DNA from: Planotetraspora phitsanulokensis
GTDB taxonomy: Bacteria; Actinomycetota; Actinomycetes; Streptosporangiales; Streptosporangiaceae
Assembly: GCF_016863295.1 (NCBI RefSeq)
Contig: NZ_BOOP01000023.1
Span: forward strand, 177,606-241,605
DNA length: 64,000 bases
Reading direction: 5' to 3'
Below the pieces are notes generated by a model. It was not told the origin of the DNA and made no database searches. It saw only the letters and a program-made list of their open reading frames with translations. How positions within the stretch are numbered: position 1 is the stretch's first letter; each line of letters begins with the position of its first letter. Positions 9,604 through 17,546 of this stretch are shown in pieces. The position numbers and the translations under genes are program-made.

Positions 9604-9675
9604 GCGATCATGCATGCCATTCCCGCACATCCAGCCCCACCAGTCACACCGGCAAGCGTGATCATGTATGCCTTC
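9604..9675 (+). repeat. Two copies of the GTGATCATGCAC intergenic repeat
   Basis: GCGATCATGCATGCC at 9604 and GCGTGATCATGTATGCC at 9656 are imperfect copies of the window-wide repeat core CGTGATCATGCACG, with GATC centres 54 bp apart, the same spacing seen at 32.5, 56.4 and 61.0 kb. They lie between the amine oxidase start and the aminopeptidase stop. Confidence 0.7.
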
Positions 9676-9719
9676 CAGATTCGACCGGCCTCAACGCGTT
9701 ACGCGACCCCGCGCAGCGA

Positions 9720-10562
9720 TCAGCCGTACACCCCGCTGCCGCATGCGATCCGGCCGGCGATGGTGGCGAAGATACCGAAGAGGGACATGATGTCCCAATA
9801 ATCGTCTGTGGTGAACTCGGTGTGCCTCGGGCCGACCAGCCTGGTTCCGGGGACGATCGCACAACCGGCCGCGATCGCGGTGGAGTTCCACTCCACACCC
9901 AGCGTGTACGGCGGGCTCACCTGATAGGGCCGGAAGTCGGACAGCCGGCCGAGGGCCCTGGCCGCGGCCTCACGGATCCGGGCCTGGGCGACGCTCGGCG
10001 GCAGCAGTTCGGCGGAGAACCTGTCGATGCCCTTCTTCACCGCGACCGTCTCGACGTCGCCGAGCACCTCCCGGGCCTCCTCGCACGCCGCCTCGTCACC
10101 GGTGACGAGCACGACGGGCACGCCCAGCGAGCCGGCGAGGCCGGCGACCAGCCGAGTCTCGCCGCAGATCTCACCGTTCAGGTAGACGTTGTGGATCTCC
10201 TTGCCCATCCACGTGTGGTTGAGCACACCGTGCTGGACACCGGCACGGGCGTGATACCCGGCGAAGCAGGCCGCGTCGAAGTCGCCCGACAGGCCCTGCC
10301 CCATCCGGTGCGGCTTGCCCGGCCCCCTGATCAGCGAGGCCCGCGGGTCGATCAGGTCGATCCGGAGGTTCTTGGTCGATCCGTGCGCGTCGTTGATCAG
10401 CACCGTGTCGGCGCCCGCGTCGAAGGCCCCTTCGACGACGGCGTTCGCGTCGCCGGTCATCAACTCGCAGCCACGCTCGTAACCGCGGCCTCCCGCGTGC
10501 ATCTCCTCGGGATCGGTCAGGCCGGTGACACCCTCCATGTCGACCGACACGTAGACCTTCAT
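9720..10562 (-). CDS. M55 family D-aminopeptidase (DppA-like)
   Basis: Zinc peptidase of 280 residues resembling Bacillus DppA, which trims D-Ala-containing peptides in the cytoplasm. The metal-binding and catalytic signature starts at residue 1: MKVYVSVDMEGVTGL (Asp and Glu ligands), then VLINDAHGSTKN (His), GYHARAG (His), and MGKEIHNVYLNGEICGE (Glu). Length agrees with the family. The ATG overlaps the stop of the PP-loop gene by 4 bp (ATGA), so it is translated with it. Possible roles are peptidoglycan-peptide recycling or processing of a product of the neighbouring genes; the latter is inference. Confidence 0.9.
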   Translation of the reverse strand: MKVYVSVDMEGVTGLTDPEEMHAGGRGYERGCELMTGDANAVVEGAFDAGADTVLINDAHGSTKNLRIDLIDPRASLIRGPGKPHRMGQGLSGDFDAACFAGYHARAGVQHGVLNHTWMGKEIHNVYLNGEICGETRLVAGLAGSLGVPVVLVTGDEAACEEAREVLGDVETVAVKKGIDRFSAELLPPSVAQARIREAAARALGRLSDFRPYQVSPPYTLGVEWNSTAIAAGCAIVPGTRLVGPRHTEFTTDDYWDIMSLFGIFATIAGRIACGSGVYG

Positions 10563-11794
10563 CGCGCCCCCCAGGTCTCCACCCGCCGCATCTGATCCGC
10601 TGTCATCAGACCGACCTTGTCCGCGATGTAAGCGTCGACCTGCTTGCGCCACGGCTCGGGAATCTCGTCGATCGCGGGCGGGTAACAGCGCTCAACCCAC
10701 GCGGTGGATTCTTCCGTCGCCTGGAGGTAGTCGGCCGCCTTGGCGAACAGCGTGTTCTCGATGCCGGGCACGTGCGCACAGCCGTATTCGATCATTTCCT
10801 GCCCGCTGTACGGCGGGGGCCCCTGCCATTGCCGGCTGACGGGCATCTCGGTGGTCGCCTTGGTGTCGAGCGGCCTCCTCTCGATGGCCGCCTGGATCAG
10901 TTCCTTGTACACGCATTTGCTGCAGACCCCGCATGGGCCGCTCCGGGGTCCGCGCAGGCACCAGCGAACCTGGTCACGAAGGTCGGACTCCAGGGCCAGC
11001 CGCATGGTCACAGCTTCGCTGATGCCGCCGACGGGAAGGACGAGCGGCAACCCGACGGCCTGGAACAGGCGCCCCCACTTCCCGTCCGCCGACCACATGG
11101 GGTTGTCCGGTGTGTACCGATGGATGTAGCGATCGCCGCCCAGCCAACGGGAGCCGATCTCGTACCCTGTCGCGATGCCGCCCAGGTCCATGTCGTCCGC
11201 GAGCAGGAGCGCCCCCACCAGCACGGCGTGATGCTCGGGGTATCCAGGCCCGGGACGGTTGAGCAGAAGCTCCAGGTCCGACTGCACGATCGTGAGGTCA
11301 CGGCCCGTCTCTCCAGCAAGGGTCGCGAGCACGTCGGAGCGGTAGAACTCCCACCGGTTCGGCACCCGGGGATGCCTGATCCGCTGGAAATGAATGAACG
11401 GCGCTTCGGGGATCATGTCCGCCGCCGCCACGGAGTCCGCGCCGCCGCTGTAGGAAATCGCCAGTCGCGTGCCCGACCGCGGGTCGCCGCCGACCGGACC
11501 CGCGTCCACCCCCCAGTCGGTACGGAACACCTCCGCGAGCGCCGGGGAGATGGGCCTGTCGAAGGTCACCTTCTGCCTGGTCCACGGGGCGGCCACGGTC
11601 CACGCGGCCACCGCCAGTAGGTCCGGGTGCACGTCGGGCCCGCTCTTCGTGCCGCCCGGCAGCCGTACCTGGCAGGTGTTCGTGCGCAGTTCCAGCGGAG
11701 CCAGGTCGCTGCAGATGCCCTTGACGTCGTCCTCGGGGTCCAGCAGGAAGGCCAGGTTCCAGATGCCGTCGTCGAAAGTCCACTTAATGCGCAT
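10559..11794 (-). CDS. PP-loop ATP-pyrophosphatase domain protein, QueC-like
   Basis: Protein of 411 residues with an N-terminal beta-rich part (1-115), then LAISYSGGADSVAAADM, an SGGxDS PP-loop that adenylates a carboxylate or carbonyl substrate in QueC, NadE and asparagine synthetase relatives. Later come LPLVLPVGGISEAVTMRLAL, resembling the QueC specificity segment, and CLRGPRSGPCGVCSKCVYK, a Cys cluster suited to binding zinc. It is not QueC itself: it is almost twice as long and no other queuosine genes are present. It lies 5 bp after the coiled-coil gene and overlaps the D-aminopeptidase start. The exact family is not one I can name with certainty; a DUF-type actinobacterial family is likely. 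Confidence 0.75.
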   Translation of the reverse strand: MRIKWTFDDGIWNLAFLLDPEDDVKGICSDLAPLELRTNTCQVRLPGGTKSGPDVHPDLLAVAAWTVAAPWTRQKVTFDRPISPALAEVFRTDWGVDAGPVGGDPRSGTRLAISYSGGADSVAAADMIPEAPFIHFQRIRHPRVPNRWEFYRSDVLATLAGETGRDLTIVQSDLELLLNRPGPGYPEHHAVLVGALLLADDMDLGGIATGYEIGSRWLGGDRYIHRYTPDNPMWSADGKWGRLFQAVGLPLVLPVGGISEAVTMRLALESDLRDQVRWCLRGPRSGPCGVCSKCVYKELIQAAIERRPLDTKATTEMPVSRQWQGPPPYSGQEMIEYGCAHVPGIENTLFAKAADYLQATEESTAWVERCYPPAIDEIPEPWRKQVDAYIADKVGLMTADQMRRVETWGAR

Positions 11795-11799
11795 GCGTC

Positions 11800-12351
11800 C
11801 TACCTCGAGATCTCGGTGACGGCGGTCTGCGCGGACAGGCCGTCGATGGCCTGCCACACGCGCACCTCGTTCTGCAGCACGTGGTCGAGCGCCTCCGCGG
11901 TCTGCTCGGCCAGCCGCTGCCCTCTCACCGCCACATCGTTGGCCTTGTTGACGGTCGTCGTCATCTGCCGCAGCCGATTGACCTCGTCACGCAACGCGAC
12001 GAGGTCCCGGCGCAGCGCCTGGATCTCCTGCTGGGCCTGCTGGGCCTCCGCGTCCTGCCTACGACGCTCGGTCTCGGCCTCCTGACGGAGCGCCTGGACC
12101 TCCTGCCGGAGGTTCCTGATGTCCTCTTGGGACTTCCGGATGTCCTCTCGGGACTTGCGGATGTCCTTCCGGGCGTCCTCCCGGGCGTTCCGGATGTCCT
12201 GACGGTGCTCGGGCTTGGTGACGTACCTGGCGTCTATTCGATCCCGAGCCGTCCGGCGGAGTCTCGACGGGACAAGAATGCGCGCGACGGACTGCATCAT
12301 GGATCGCAACGATAGCCGCAAATCCACCATGCGATTGCCCGTAAGAGACAT
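11800..12351 (-). CDS. Coiled-coil protein of unknown function
   Basis: Protein of 183 residues. After a basic N-terminus (LVPSRLRRTARDRI), residues about 45-150 are an uninterrupted coiled coil of heptads rich in Arg, Glu, Asp and Gln, such as DIRKSRE, DIRKSQE and DIRNLRQ. No signal peptide or membrane segment is seen. An ATG 21 bp further in (MVDLRLSLRS) is an alternative start, since neither has a strong ribosome site. The gene follows the enoyl-CoA hydratase by 15 bp and precedes the PP-loop gene by 5 bp, so it probably works with the PP-loop protein, perhaps as a scaffold; this is inference from position only. Confidence 0.8.
   Translation of the reverse strand: MSLTGNRMVDLRLSLRSMMQSVARILVPSRLRRTARDRIDARYVTKPEHRQDIRNAREDARKDIRKSREDIRKSQEDIRNLRQEVQALRQEAETERRRQDAEAQQAQQEIQALRRDLVALRDEVNRLRQMTTTVNKANDVAVRGQRLAEQTAEALDHVLQNEVRVWQAIDGLSAQTAVTEISR
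12117..12205 (-). repeat. 21-bp imperfect tandem repeats inside the coiled-coil gene
   Basis: About four 21-nt units of the form GGATGTCCTCTCGGGACTTGC run in register with the protein heptad, each encoding roughly DIRKSRE. Such a repeat can change the coiled-coil length by whole heptads between strains. Confidence 0.8.
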
Positions 12352-12366
12352 CCCGGAGGGTGACGT

Positions 12367-13140
12367 CTACCGCCCGGTGAAGGTGGGCCTGCGCTTCTCG
12401 GCGAAGGCGGTCATCCCCTCCTTGGCGTCCTCCGTGGCGAACAGCCCCGAGAACTGGAGCCGCTCGATCTCCAGACCGGTGTCCAGGTCGGTCTCGAGCC
12501 CGTGGTCGACCGCCAGCTTGGCCGCCCTCACGGCTGCGACGGGTCCCTCCGCGAAGGTCGCGGCCAGTTCCAGTGCGGCGGTGTAGACCTCGCCGTCCGG
12601 CACCACCCGGTCCACCAGGCCGATTGACAGGGCCTCCGCCGCGTCCACATGCCGCCCGGTGAAGATCAGATCCTTGGCCCGGGAAGGGCCGATCAGCCGC
12701 GGCAGCCGCTGGGTGCCCCCCGCGCCCGGGATGATGCCCAGGGTGATCTCCGGCTGGCCGAGCTTGGCGCTCTCCCCCGCCACCCGGAAGTCGGCGCACA
12801 GGGCGAGCTCGCAACCGCCGCCCAGGGCGTACCCGGTGATCGCGGCGATGACGGGCTTGCCGATCCGGGCCACCGCGGTGAAGCAGTCCTGGAGGACCTT
12901 GGAGTGGACGGCCATGTCCGCGTAGGACATGACGGCCATCTCCTTGATGTCCGCGCCCGCCGCGAACACCCGCTCGCCGCCGTAGATGATCACAGCGTGC
13001 ACACCGGGGTCGGCGTCGACGAGCCGGGCGGACTCGGCGATCTCCTCCTGAACCTGCCGGTTCAGCGCGTTCATCTTCGGCCGGTCGAGCCGGACGGTCG
13101 CGATCCGGTCCACGATCTCAACGCTGACGAACTCACCCAT
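12367..13140 (-). CDS. Enoyl-CoA hydratase/isomerase family protein
   Basis: Crotonase-fold protein of 257 residues, the usual length. The oxyanion-hole strand GERVFAAGADIKEM, the helix GYALGGGCELALCADF, and LGQPEITLGIIPGAGGTQRL with the catalytic Glu pair are all present, so it should be an active beta-oxidation hydratase (EchA8/PaaF-like). Start MGEFVSVEIVDRIATV is preceded by GAAGGGCGAGGG. It is the first gene of a same-strand run with the coiled-coil, PP-loop and aminopeptidase genes. Its link to the latter three is unclear and may only be positional. Confidence 0.92.
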   Translation of the reverse strand: MGEFVSVEIVDRIATVRLDRPKMNALNRQVQEEIAESARLVDADPGVHAVIIYGGERVFAAGADIKEMAVMSYADMAVHSKVLQDCFTAVARIGKPVIAAITGYALGGGCELALCADFRVAGESAKLGQPEITLGIIPGAGGTQRLPRLIGPSRAKDLIFTGRHVDAAEALSIGLVDRVVPDGEVYTAALELAATFAEGPVAAVRAAKLAVDHGLETDLDTGLEIERLQFSGLFATEDAKEGMTAFAEKRRPTFTGR

Positions 13141-13200
13141 GACACCCTCGCCCTTCCACCGGCCCGATCCCGTGACAAGCCGGGACCGTAACACCATAGA

Positions 13201-14613
13201 TCAGCGGGCCAGCGGGAGCAGGCGCCGCCGCTCGCGCGTCTGAGCACGAGCGATGGCCCTGCGGTAGACGCGTTCGTATCCCCGCGCCATCATCGCGACG
13301 TCGAATCGCCTCACGGCGTGGGCCCGGACAGCGGCGAAATCCAGCCCGGCCGACTCCTCGATCGCGGCGGGCAGCTCCTGCACCGAGTCCCGGACGAATC
13401 CGGTGACGCCGTCGACCACGATCTCGGGGACCGAACCCCGTCTCAGCGCCACCACTGGTGTGCCGCAGGCCATGGCCTCGATCATGATCATGCCGAACGG
13501 CTCCTCCCACTGAAGGGGGAAGACCAGGCAGTGGGCCTTGGACAGCAGCTCGCGCTTGAGCTTGGCGCCGACCTCGCCCAGATATTCGACGCCGGGGCCG
13601 AGAAGAGGCGCGACATGGGTGTCAAAGTAGGCCTGCTCCGCGCGCTCGGTGCGCTTGCCGGCCAGCAGGATGCGACGGCCGGCCGCCCGTGCCGCCTCGA
13701 TCGCGAGATGAGCCCCCTTGTCGGGGTTGAACCGTCCCAGCCACAGAACCCAGTCGTCCTTCCGGTCCCGGTAGGGGAACGTGCTCACATCGACCGCGTT
13801 GTGGACCCTGCCGATCCAGTTCAGGTCGGACGCGAGAGCCCGCTGCGCCCAGGAGATGGCCACGAGCGAGACCGTCGTCGCGAGCGAGCGGTAGAACCGC
13901 CCGAATTCACCGGTGACCTCCCCGTGGCAGGTGACGATCGTCGGCGCGCCTCTGCCCCGGGCGCCCAGCGGACCGGCCAGCGAGTGGTCGTGGATGACGT
14001 CGGCCTCGATCTCGTCGAGGTACCGCTCGGCCCGGGCCGCGTGGACCATCTCGGGCACGGCCTCCCCGATGCGCTCCGACGGCGGTTCCTCATACGTACG
14101 CAGGTCGACGCCGCCGCCCGCGCCGATCAGCGTCACACGATGACCCCTCAGCGTCAGACCGCGTGCGAGGTCGGCCGTCATCGACTCAATGCCGCCGTAG
14201 CCTTTCGGCGGGATGTCGTACCAGGGGGGCGCCACCATCGCGATGTGGAGCCCGACTCCCTCGCCGTCTCTCTCCTCGTTGGCTCTTTCGTCGCCGTCCC
14301 GTTCCCCACCGTCTCTTTCTCTACCGGCCCTGCCCCGGCCGTCTCTTTCCCGACCGGCCCCTCCACGACCGCCTCCTCCTTGTTCCCTGTGGGTGTTTGC
14401 AGGGTCGATCGGGTTGCGGCCCGTCAAGCCCGTCTGTCGCATCAAATCGGCCGGTTCCGTCAGGTTGATCGGTTCTGCCAGTTCGGTCAGGTCTGGGAGG
14501 TCGATCGGTTCCGTCGGGTCCGTCGGGTCGGGCGGGTCTATGGGATCAAGCGGGTTCGGCTGGTTCGGCTGGTTCGGCGAGCGTGCCGGGTCAAGCGGGT
14601 CCATCGGGTCCAT
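13201..14613 (-). CDS. GT4 family glycosyltransferase with long Asp-Pro-rich N-terminal extension
   Basis: The catalytic part (from about residue 123) starts LHIAMVAPPWYDIPPKGYGG and has the GT-B features of family 4: DVIHDHSLAGPLG, GRVHNAVDVSTFPY, WLGRFNPDKGAHLAI and the C-terminal EEPFGMIMIEAMACGTPV motif with the E-x7-E donor-binding acids. The first beta strand (LHIAMV) includes residues before the internal Met at 14238, and no start codon stands between, so translation must begin well upstream. ATG 14613, preceded by CTGGAGG, gives a 470-residue protein. Its first 60 residues repeat D-P/E-P units and the next 60 are Arg/Glu/Asp/Gly-rich, both probably disordered. Acceptor unknown. Confidence 0.75.
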   Translation of the reverse strand: MDPMDPLDPARSPNQPNQPNPLDPIDPPDPTDPTEPIDLPDLTELAEPINLTEPADLMRQTGLTGRNPIDPANTHREQGGGGRGGAGRERDGRGRAGRERDGGERDGDERANEERDGEGVGLHIAMVAPPWYDIPPKGYGGIESMTADLARGLTLRGHRVTLIGAGGGVDLRTYEEPPSERIGEAVPEMVHAARAERYLDEIEADVIHDHSLAGPLGARGRGAPTIVTCHGEVTGEFGRFYRSLATTVSLVAISWAQRALASDLNWIGRVHNAVDVSTFPYRDRKDDWVLWLGRFNPDKGAHLAIEAARAAGRRILLAGKRTERAEQAYFDTHVAPLLGPGVEYLGEVGAKLKRELLSKAHCLVFPLQWEEPFGMIMIEAMACGTPVVALRRGSVPEIVVDGVTGFVRDSVQELPAAIEESAGLDFAAVRAHAVRRFDVAMMARGYERVYRRAIARAQTRERRRLLPLAR

Positions 14614-14941
14614 GGGGCCTCCAGAATCCGTCCCTGCGGAATGGGTTGCGCCCAAAATCAGCCTATTCACACCTTTCGTCACCTTTTGTTCCCGTCTTGT
14701 GGTCGACTCAGGCTCCGTGCATCCGAAATCACGCCGGCCCGGGACATTCGCCGGCCGCCAGCGCCGCGGTCGGCCTCGGCGACGGGGTCGGCGTTGAGGT
14801 CGGCGTTGGTGTTGAGGTCGGCGTCGGCGTCGGCGTTGAAGTCGGCGTCCGGGTAGGCGTCGGTATTGAGGTGGGCCTCGGCGCCGCGGCAGCCTCGGAG
14901 TCCGAGCCGCGCGAGTCGGCGGCAGGGGCGGTCGCCCGCGA
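14614..14941. repeat. 328-bp gap with GTCGGC/GTTGAG simple repeat
   Basis: This spacer between the HNH gene stop and the glycosyltransferase start contains no convincing gene. From about 14786 to 14880 the plus strand is a degenerate 6- and 12-bp repeat of GTCGGC, GTTGAG and GTTGGT, with strong G+T versus C+A strand bias. The opposite-strand purine/pyrimidine asymmetry continues as GGGTC-type repeats into the glycosyltransferase N-terminus (14430-14613). Confidence 0.7.
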
Positions 14942-16900
14942 TCAGGGCGGGTTCGGAGCGCGCGCACCCGCTGCCGTGCTGTTCGCGACGTCGGGGGTCG
15001 CGCCCCGCGTCGACGGCGGTCTTCGGGCAGCGGGGTGGGGTCCCGTCCGCGTGAAGGCCCAGCGGTCCTTTCCTTCGGGGCGGCGCTGATACCAGTGGGG
15101 ACGGCGGTAGCGATCACGGTTGTGGAACTGGCAGGCAGGACCAAGCATCCGCAGGTCCGTCGCTCCGCCGTCGCACCAGTTGTCGGCGTGATCGATCTGG
15201 CAGACCGTGGCCGGAAGCGGACAGCCGTCAACCCAGCACGTGGCATAACGGGCGAAGACGGCTCTTCGCTGGGCCCCATTGGCCAGACGGACCGTGCGAC
15301 CCAGGTCAAGGACCTGGCCGTCTGCATCCATCACCAGACGCACCAGTGACGAGGTCCGCGCGAGCCGAGCCACATCGTCGCGCGACAACAACTCGCCGGT
15401 GGCCAGCAACAACCCCGGCATCGCCCACCCCAGCCCAGGCAGCCCAGGTAGACCAGGTAGACCAGCCGGTCCCGGCGCCCCTCTCCCGGAGGTGGCCCCG
15501 GGCCCATACGCAGGTCCAGGCTCACGCCCATGCCCGTGATCGAGCCCAGGTCCAGGCCCAGGCGAAGGCCCGTACCCAAGTCCCGGCTCAGACCCAGCTC
15601 CAGACTCGGGCCTCGGCCGACCTCCGGAATCACCTTCGGATTCGGCTTCAGAACCGTGTCCGTGTGCGGCACCGGGCGACTTCTTCTCCCCGGGATCGGC
15701 GGCGGGACCCGCGTCCGGGCCGACAGGGTCCAGGGGAAGGGATTCCACGTTGACCAGGACGAGCAACTCGGTGGTGATTTTGCTTTCGAGGAGGGCGATG
15801 AGGGCGTCGGCATTGCGCACCCGCAATGGCCGCTCGTCATCATCGGTCTTCGGCCTGGCATAGGCGTCCAGCCAGGTCCGCAACCGTGCCGCCGCCTCTC
15901 GGGGAAGACGGCACTCTCCATGCATTCCGCCTGACCCGGTTGGACGGACCTGCAGATAGCGACCGGCGTAGTCGGCGTCCCTCTCTTTGTCCGCCAGCCC
16001 TGGATCCAGCGTTTCCCTCAGATATCGGCCCGCCTTGGCCACCTCAGCCGGGGTCGCCCGATCGGCCAATGCGACGAGGATCGGCTCGGCGATCTCCGCC
16101 TGCTCATCGGAAAGCCCACTCGTCGCGGCGCAGATCGCACCGACCTGCCCCTCCGACAGACTGCCCTCGGCGAACCGCAAGCGCACCCCAGGAAGACGTG
16201 CCAACTCAGTAGCGAGCTTGACCAGTTGGGACGCCGATCCCGCGCTCGTTCCGCAGGCGCCCTGAAGCCAGGTCCGGGTGCTTGCGTGTCCATGGGATTT
16301 GGCCTCGCCCGCGCGATGCACCCGGCCCACCCGAGCGGAGATCGCCGAAGTCAATCGATCTCGAGCGAACAGCAGTTCCCGCGTTTGCTCCAAACACATG
16401 GACGGCGATGCCGGCGGGTCGGCCAGCGCCAAGGCGGACACCACCTCGACGACCTCGGCCACCAGGTCATCCGGCCATTCAGATCCGGCAGCCGCGTGTC
16501 CCTCAGTCGCACACTGCGCGTCCGACGAGGGCGGTGGGCTGAAACTCGGCGGGCTTGAGGCGGATGGGTCCGGCGCGCAGGAGGCCGAATCGAGGAAAGC
16601 ACAATCCGAAGCAGGCACATCCGCCCCATGTGGCCCTGAATCGGCCGAGCAGGGGCCAAGTGAGCTCCACGAGGACGGCCCAGCAGCGGCCGAATCCGGC
16701 CATGGATCAGTCAGCGGCGGAGTGCTCAACGCCGAACTGCCGTCGGATGACCACGACCTCGCCCAAGCGGTCACCTCCGCCCACCATTCGGGACCGCACG
16801 GCATCTCACCTGCACCGGAGGAAGACGAAGGATGCGGCCCTCGCGCCTCGGCCACGTCGACCCCCTCCGTCAAATCGAAACTCTGAACGAATAATCTCAC
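14942..16900 (-). CDS. DUF222 / HNH endonuclease domain protein with low-complexity insert
   Basis: Protein of 652 residues from GTG 16900. An N-terminal Ser/Pro/Ala-rich stretch is followed by a DUF222 (13E12-repeat type) helical domain, with RTWLQGACGTSAGSASQLVKLA and LADRATPAEVAKAGRYLRETLDPG. Near the C-terminus a compact HNH fold is seen: RYATCWVDGCPLPATVCQ, IDHADNWCDGG, and CQFHNRDRYRRP. Between them lies an insert of about 90 Gly/Pro/His/Glu residues with PGPGPG, PGLPGLPGLPG and GHGxE repeats, longer than usual for the family. These proteins are multicopy in many actinobacteria and their function is unsettled. An internal ATG (MPCGPEWWAEV) is an alternative start. Confidence 0.85.
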   Translation of the reverse strand: MRLFVQSFDLTEGVDVAEARGPHPSSSSGAGEMPCGPEWWAEVTAWARSWSSDGSSALSTPPLTDPWPDSAAAGPSSWSSLGPCSADSGPHGADVPASDCAFLDSASCAPDPSASSPPSFSPPPSSDAQCATEGHAAAGSEWPDDLVAEVVEVVSALALADPPASPSMCLEQTRELLFARDRLTSAISARVGRVHRAGEAKSHGHASTRTWLQGACGTSAGSASQLVKLATELARLPGVRLRFAEGSLSEGQVGAICAATSGLSDEQAEIAEPILVALADRATPAEVAKAGRYLRETLDPGLADKERDADYAGRYLQVRPTGSGGMHGECRLPREAAARLRTWLDAYARPKTDDDERPLRVRNADALIALLESKITTELLVLVNVESLPLDPVGPDAGPAADPGEKKSPGAAHGHGSEAESEGDSGGRPRPESGAGSEPGLGYGPSPGPGPGLDHGHGREPGPAYGPGATSGRGAPGPAGLPGLPGLPGLGWAMPGLLLATGELLSRDDVARLARTSSLVRLVMDADGQVLDLGRTVRLANGAQRRAVFARYATCWVDGCPLPATVCQIDHADNWCDGGATDLRMLGPACQFHNRDRYRRPHWYQRRPEGKDRWAFTRTGPHPAARRPPSTRGATPDVANSTAAGARAPNPP

Positions 16901-17037
16901 ACAGAGTAGTCGCGTGGCTACAAATTTCGAACAGAATTTCTATCTGATCCGCGTGGGAGTCAGGCGAAATAGAGAGAAATCGATGCTCTCGGGACCGGCG
17001 AGAGCCTTGATCCGGTAGATCGCCGCCGGCCATGGCC

Positions 17038-17107
17038 CACTCGCCAACGAACACTCGCCACAGATCACTCGCCACGGCTCATTCGCCACGGCTCATTCGC
17101 CGGCGAT
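17038..17107 (+). repeat. Five tandem 14-bp repeats
   Basis: Units are CACTCGCCAACGAA, CACTCGCCACAGAT, CACTCGCCACGGCT, CATTCGCCACGGCT and CATTCGCCGGCGAT, exactly contiguous. Units three and four differ at one base. The tract is not a multiple of three and does not appear to be coding. Confidence 0.85.
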
Positions 17108-17393
17108 CCCATCGTTTGCGGGCCGACCCTCGTCGGCGGATCGATCATCTGGTGTGCGCAGCAGAGCGTCCGGGAGCGCTGTGCGACGGTGCGGCATGAT
17201 GACATTCCGCCCAACGCGGATGCCGACGACAGCTCGATGGCTCCTCGTCAGCGTCGTCGGCACGCCCAGGCCTGCGCATGATCACGAATATGCCTTCAGA
17301 CGGTCAAAAAGGCGCCCCGATCGAAGGCATCCGCCGTAAACGAGTGTGGCGGTCTCGCCTGACGACGCGACCGCCACATCCGGTGAAACCTGC

Positions 17394-17545
17394 CATCCTG
17401 ACCGCTGATCGGCAGGCGGCCGCACCAGGCTTTCCCGGCCGCTGACCAACATGCGGTCGGAACCGCCTTCCGGGCCGCTGATCGACAATCGGCCGGACCC
17501 GGCCGCCGATCAGCCGCCGATCAGCATGCGGCCGGGACCTGTTCC
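17394..17545 (+). repeat. Degenerate GCCGCTGATCG...CGGCCGG direct repeats
   Basis: Four imperfect copies of a unit beginning GCCGCTGATCGNCANNCGGCCGGA follow one another with a spacing of roughly 30-40 bp. They contain short inverted halves (GCCGATCAGC / GCTGATCGGC). Position just downstream of glgP suggests a role, if any, at the 3' end of that transcript. Confidence 0.55.
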
Positions 17546-17546
17546 T

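Larger units (their letters stand above)
16901..17546. other. 646-bp intergenic region with two repeat tracts, no gene seen
   Basis: The stretch separates the HNH gene promoter side from the glgP stop. The first 110 bp are unusually A/T-rich for this genome (around TACAAATTTCGAACAGAATT) and probably hold the HNH gene promoter. A five-unit 14-bp tandem repeat lies at 17038-17107, one TGATCA-type repeat core in reverse orientation (GCGCATGATCACG) at 17274-17286, and degenerate repeats at 17394-17545. Short open frames here have no family features or ribosome sites. Confidence 0.7.

Noticed and set aside
14583..15089. Plus-strand frame with a Gly-Val-Glu repeat
   Set aside because: The repeat is explained by the GTCGGC/GTTGAG DNA tract, and the frame overlaps the HNH gene end; no ribosome site was seen.
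17154..17339. Short plus-strand frame in the 17 kb gap
   Set aside because: No ribosome site, no recognisable sequence, and it crosses a dispersed repeat core.
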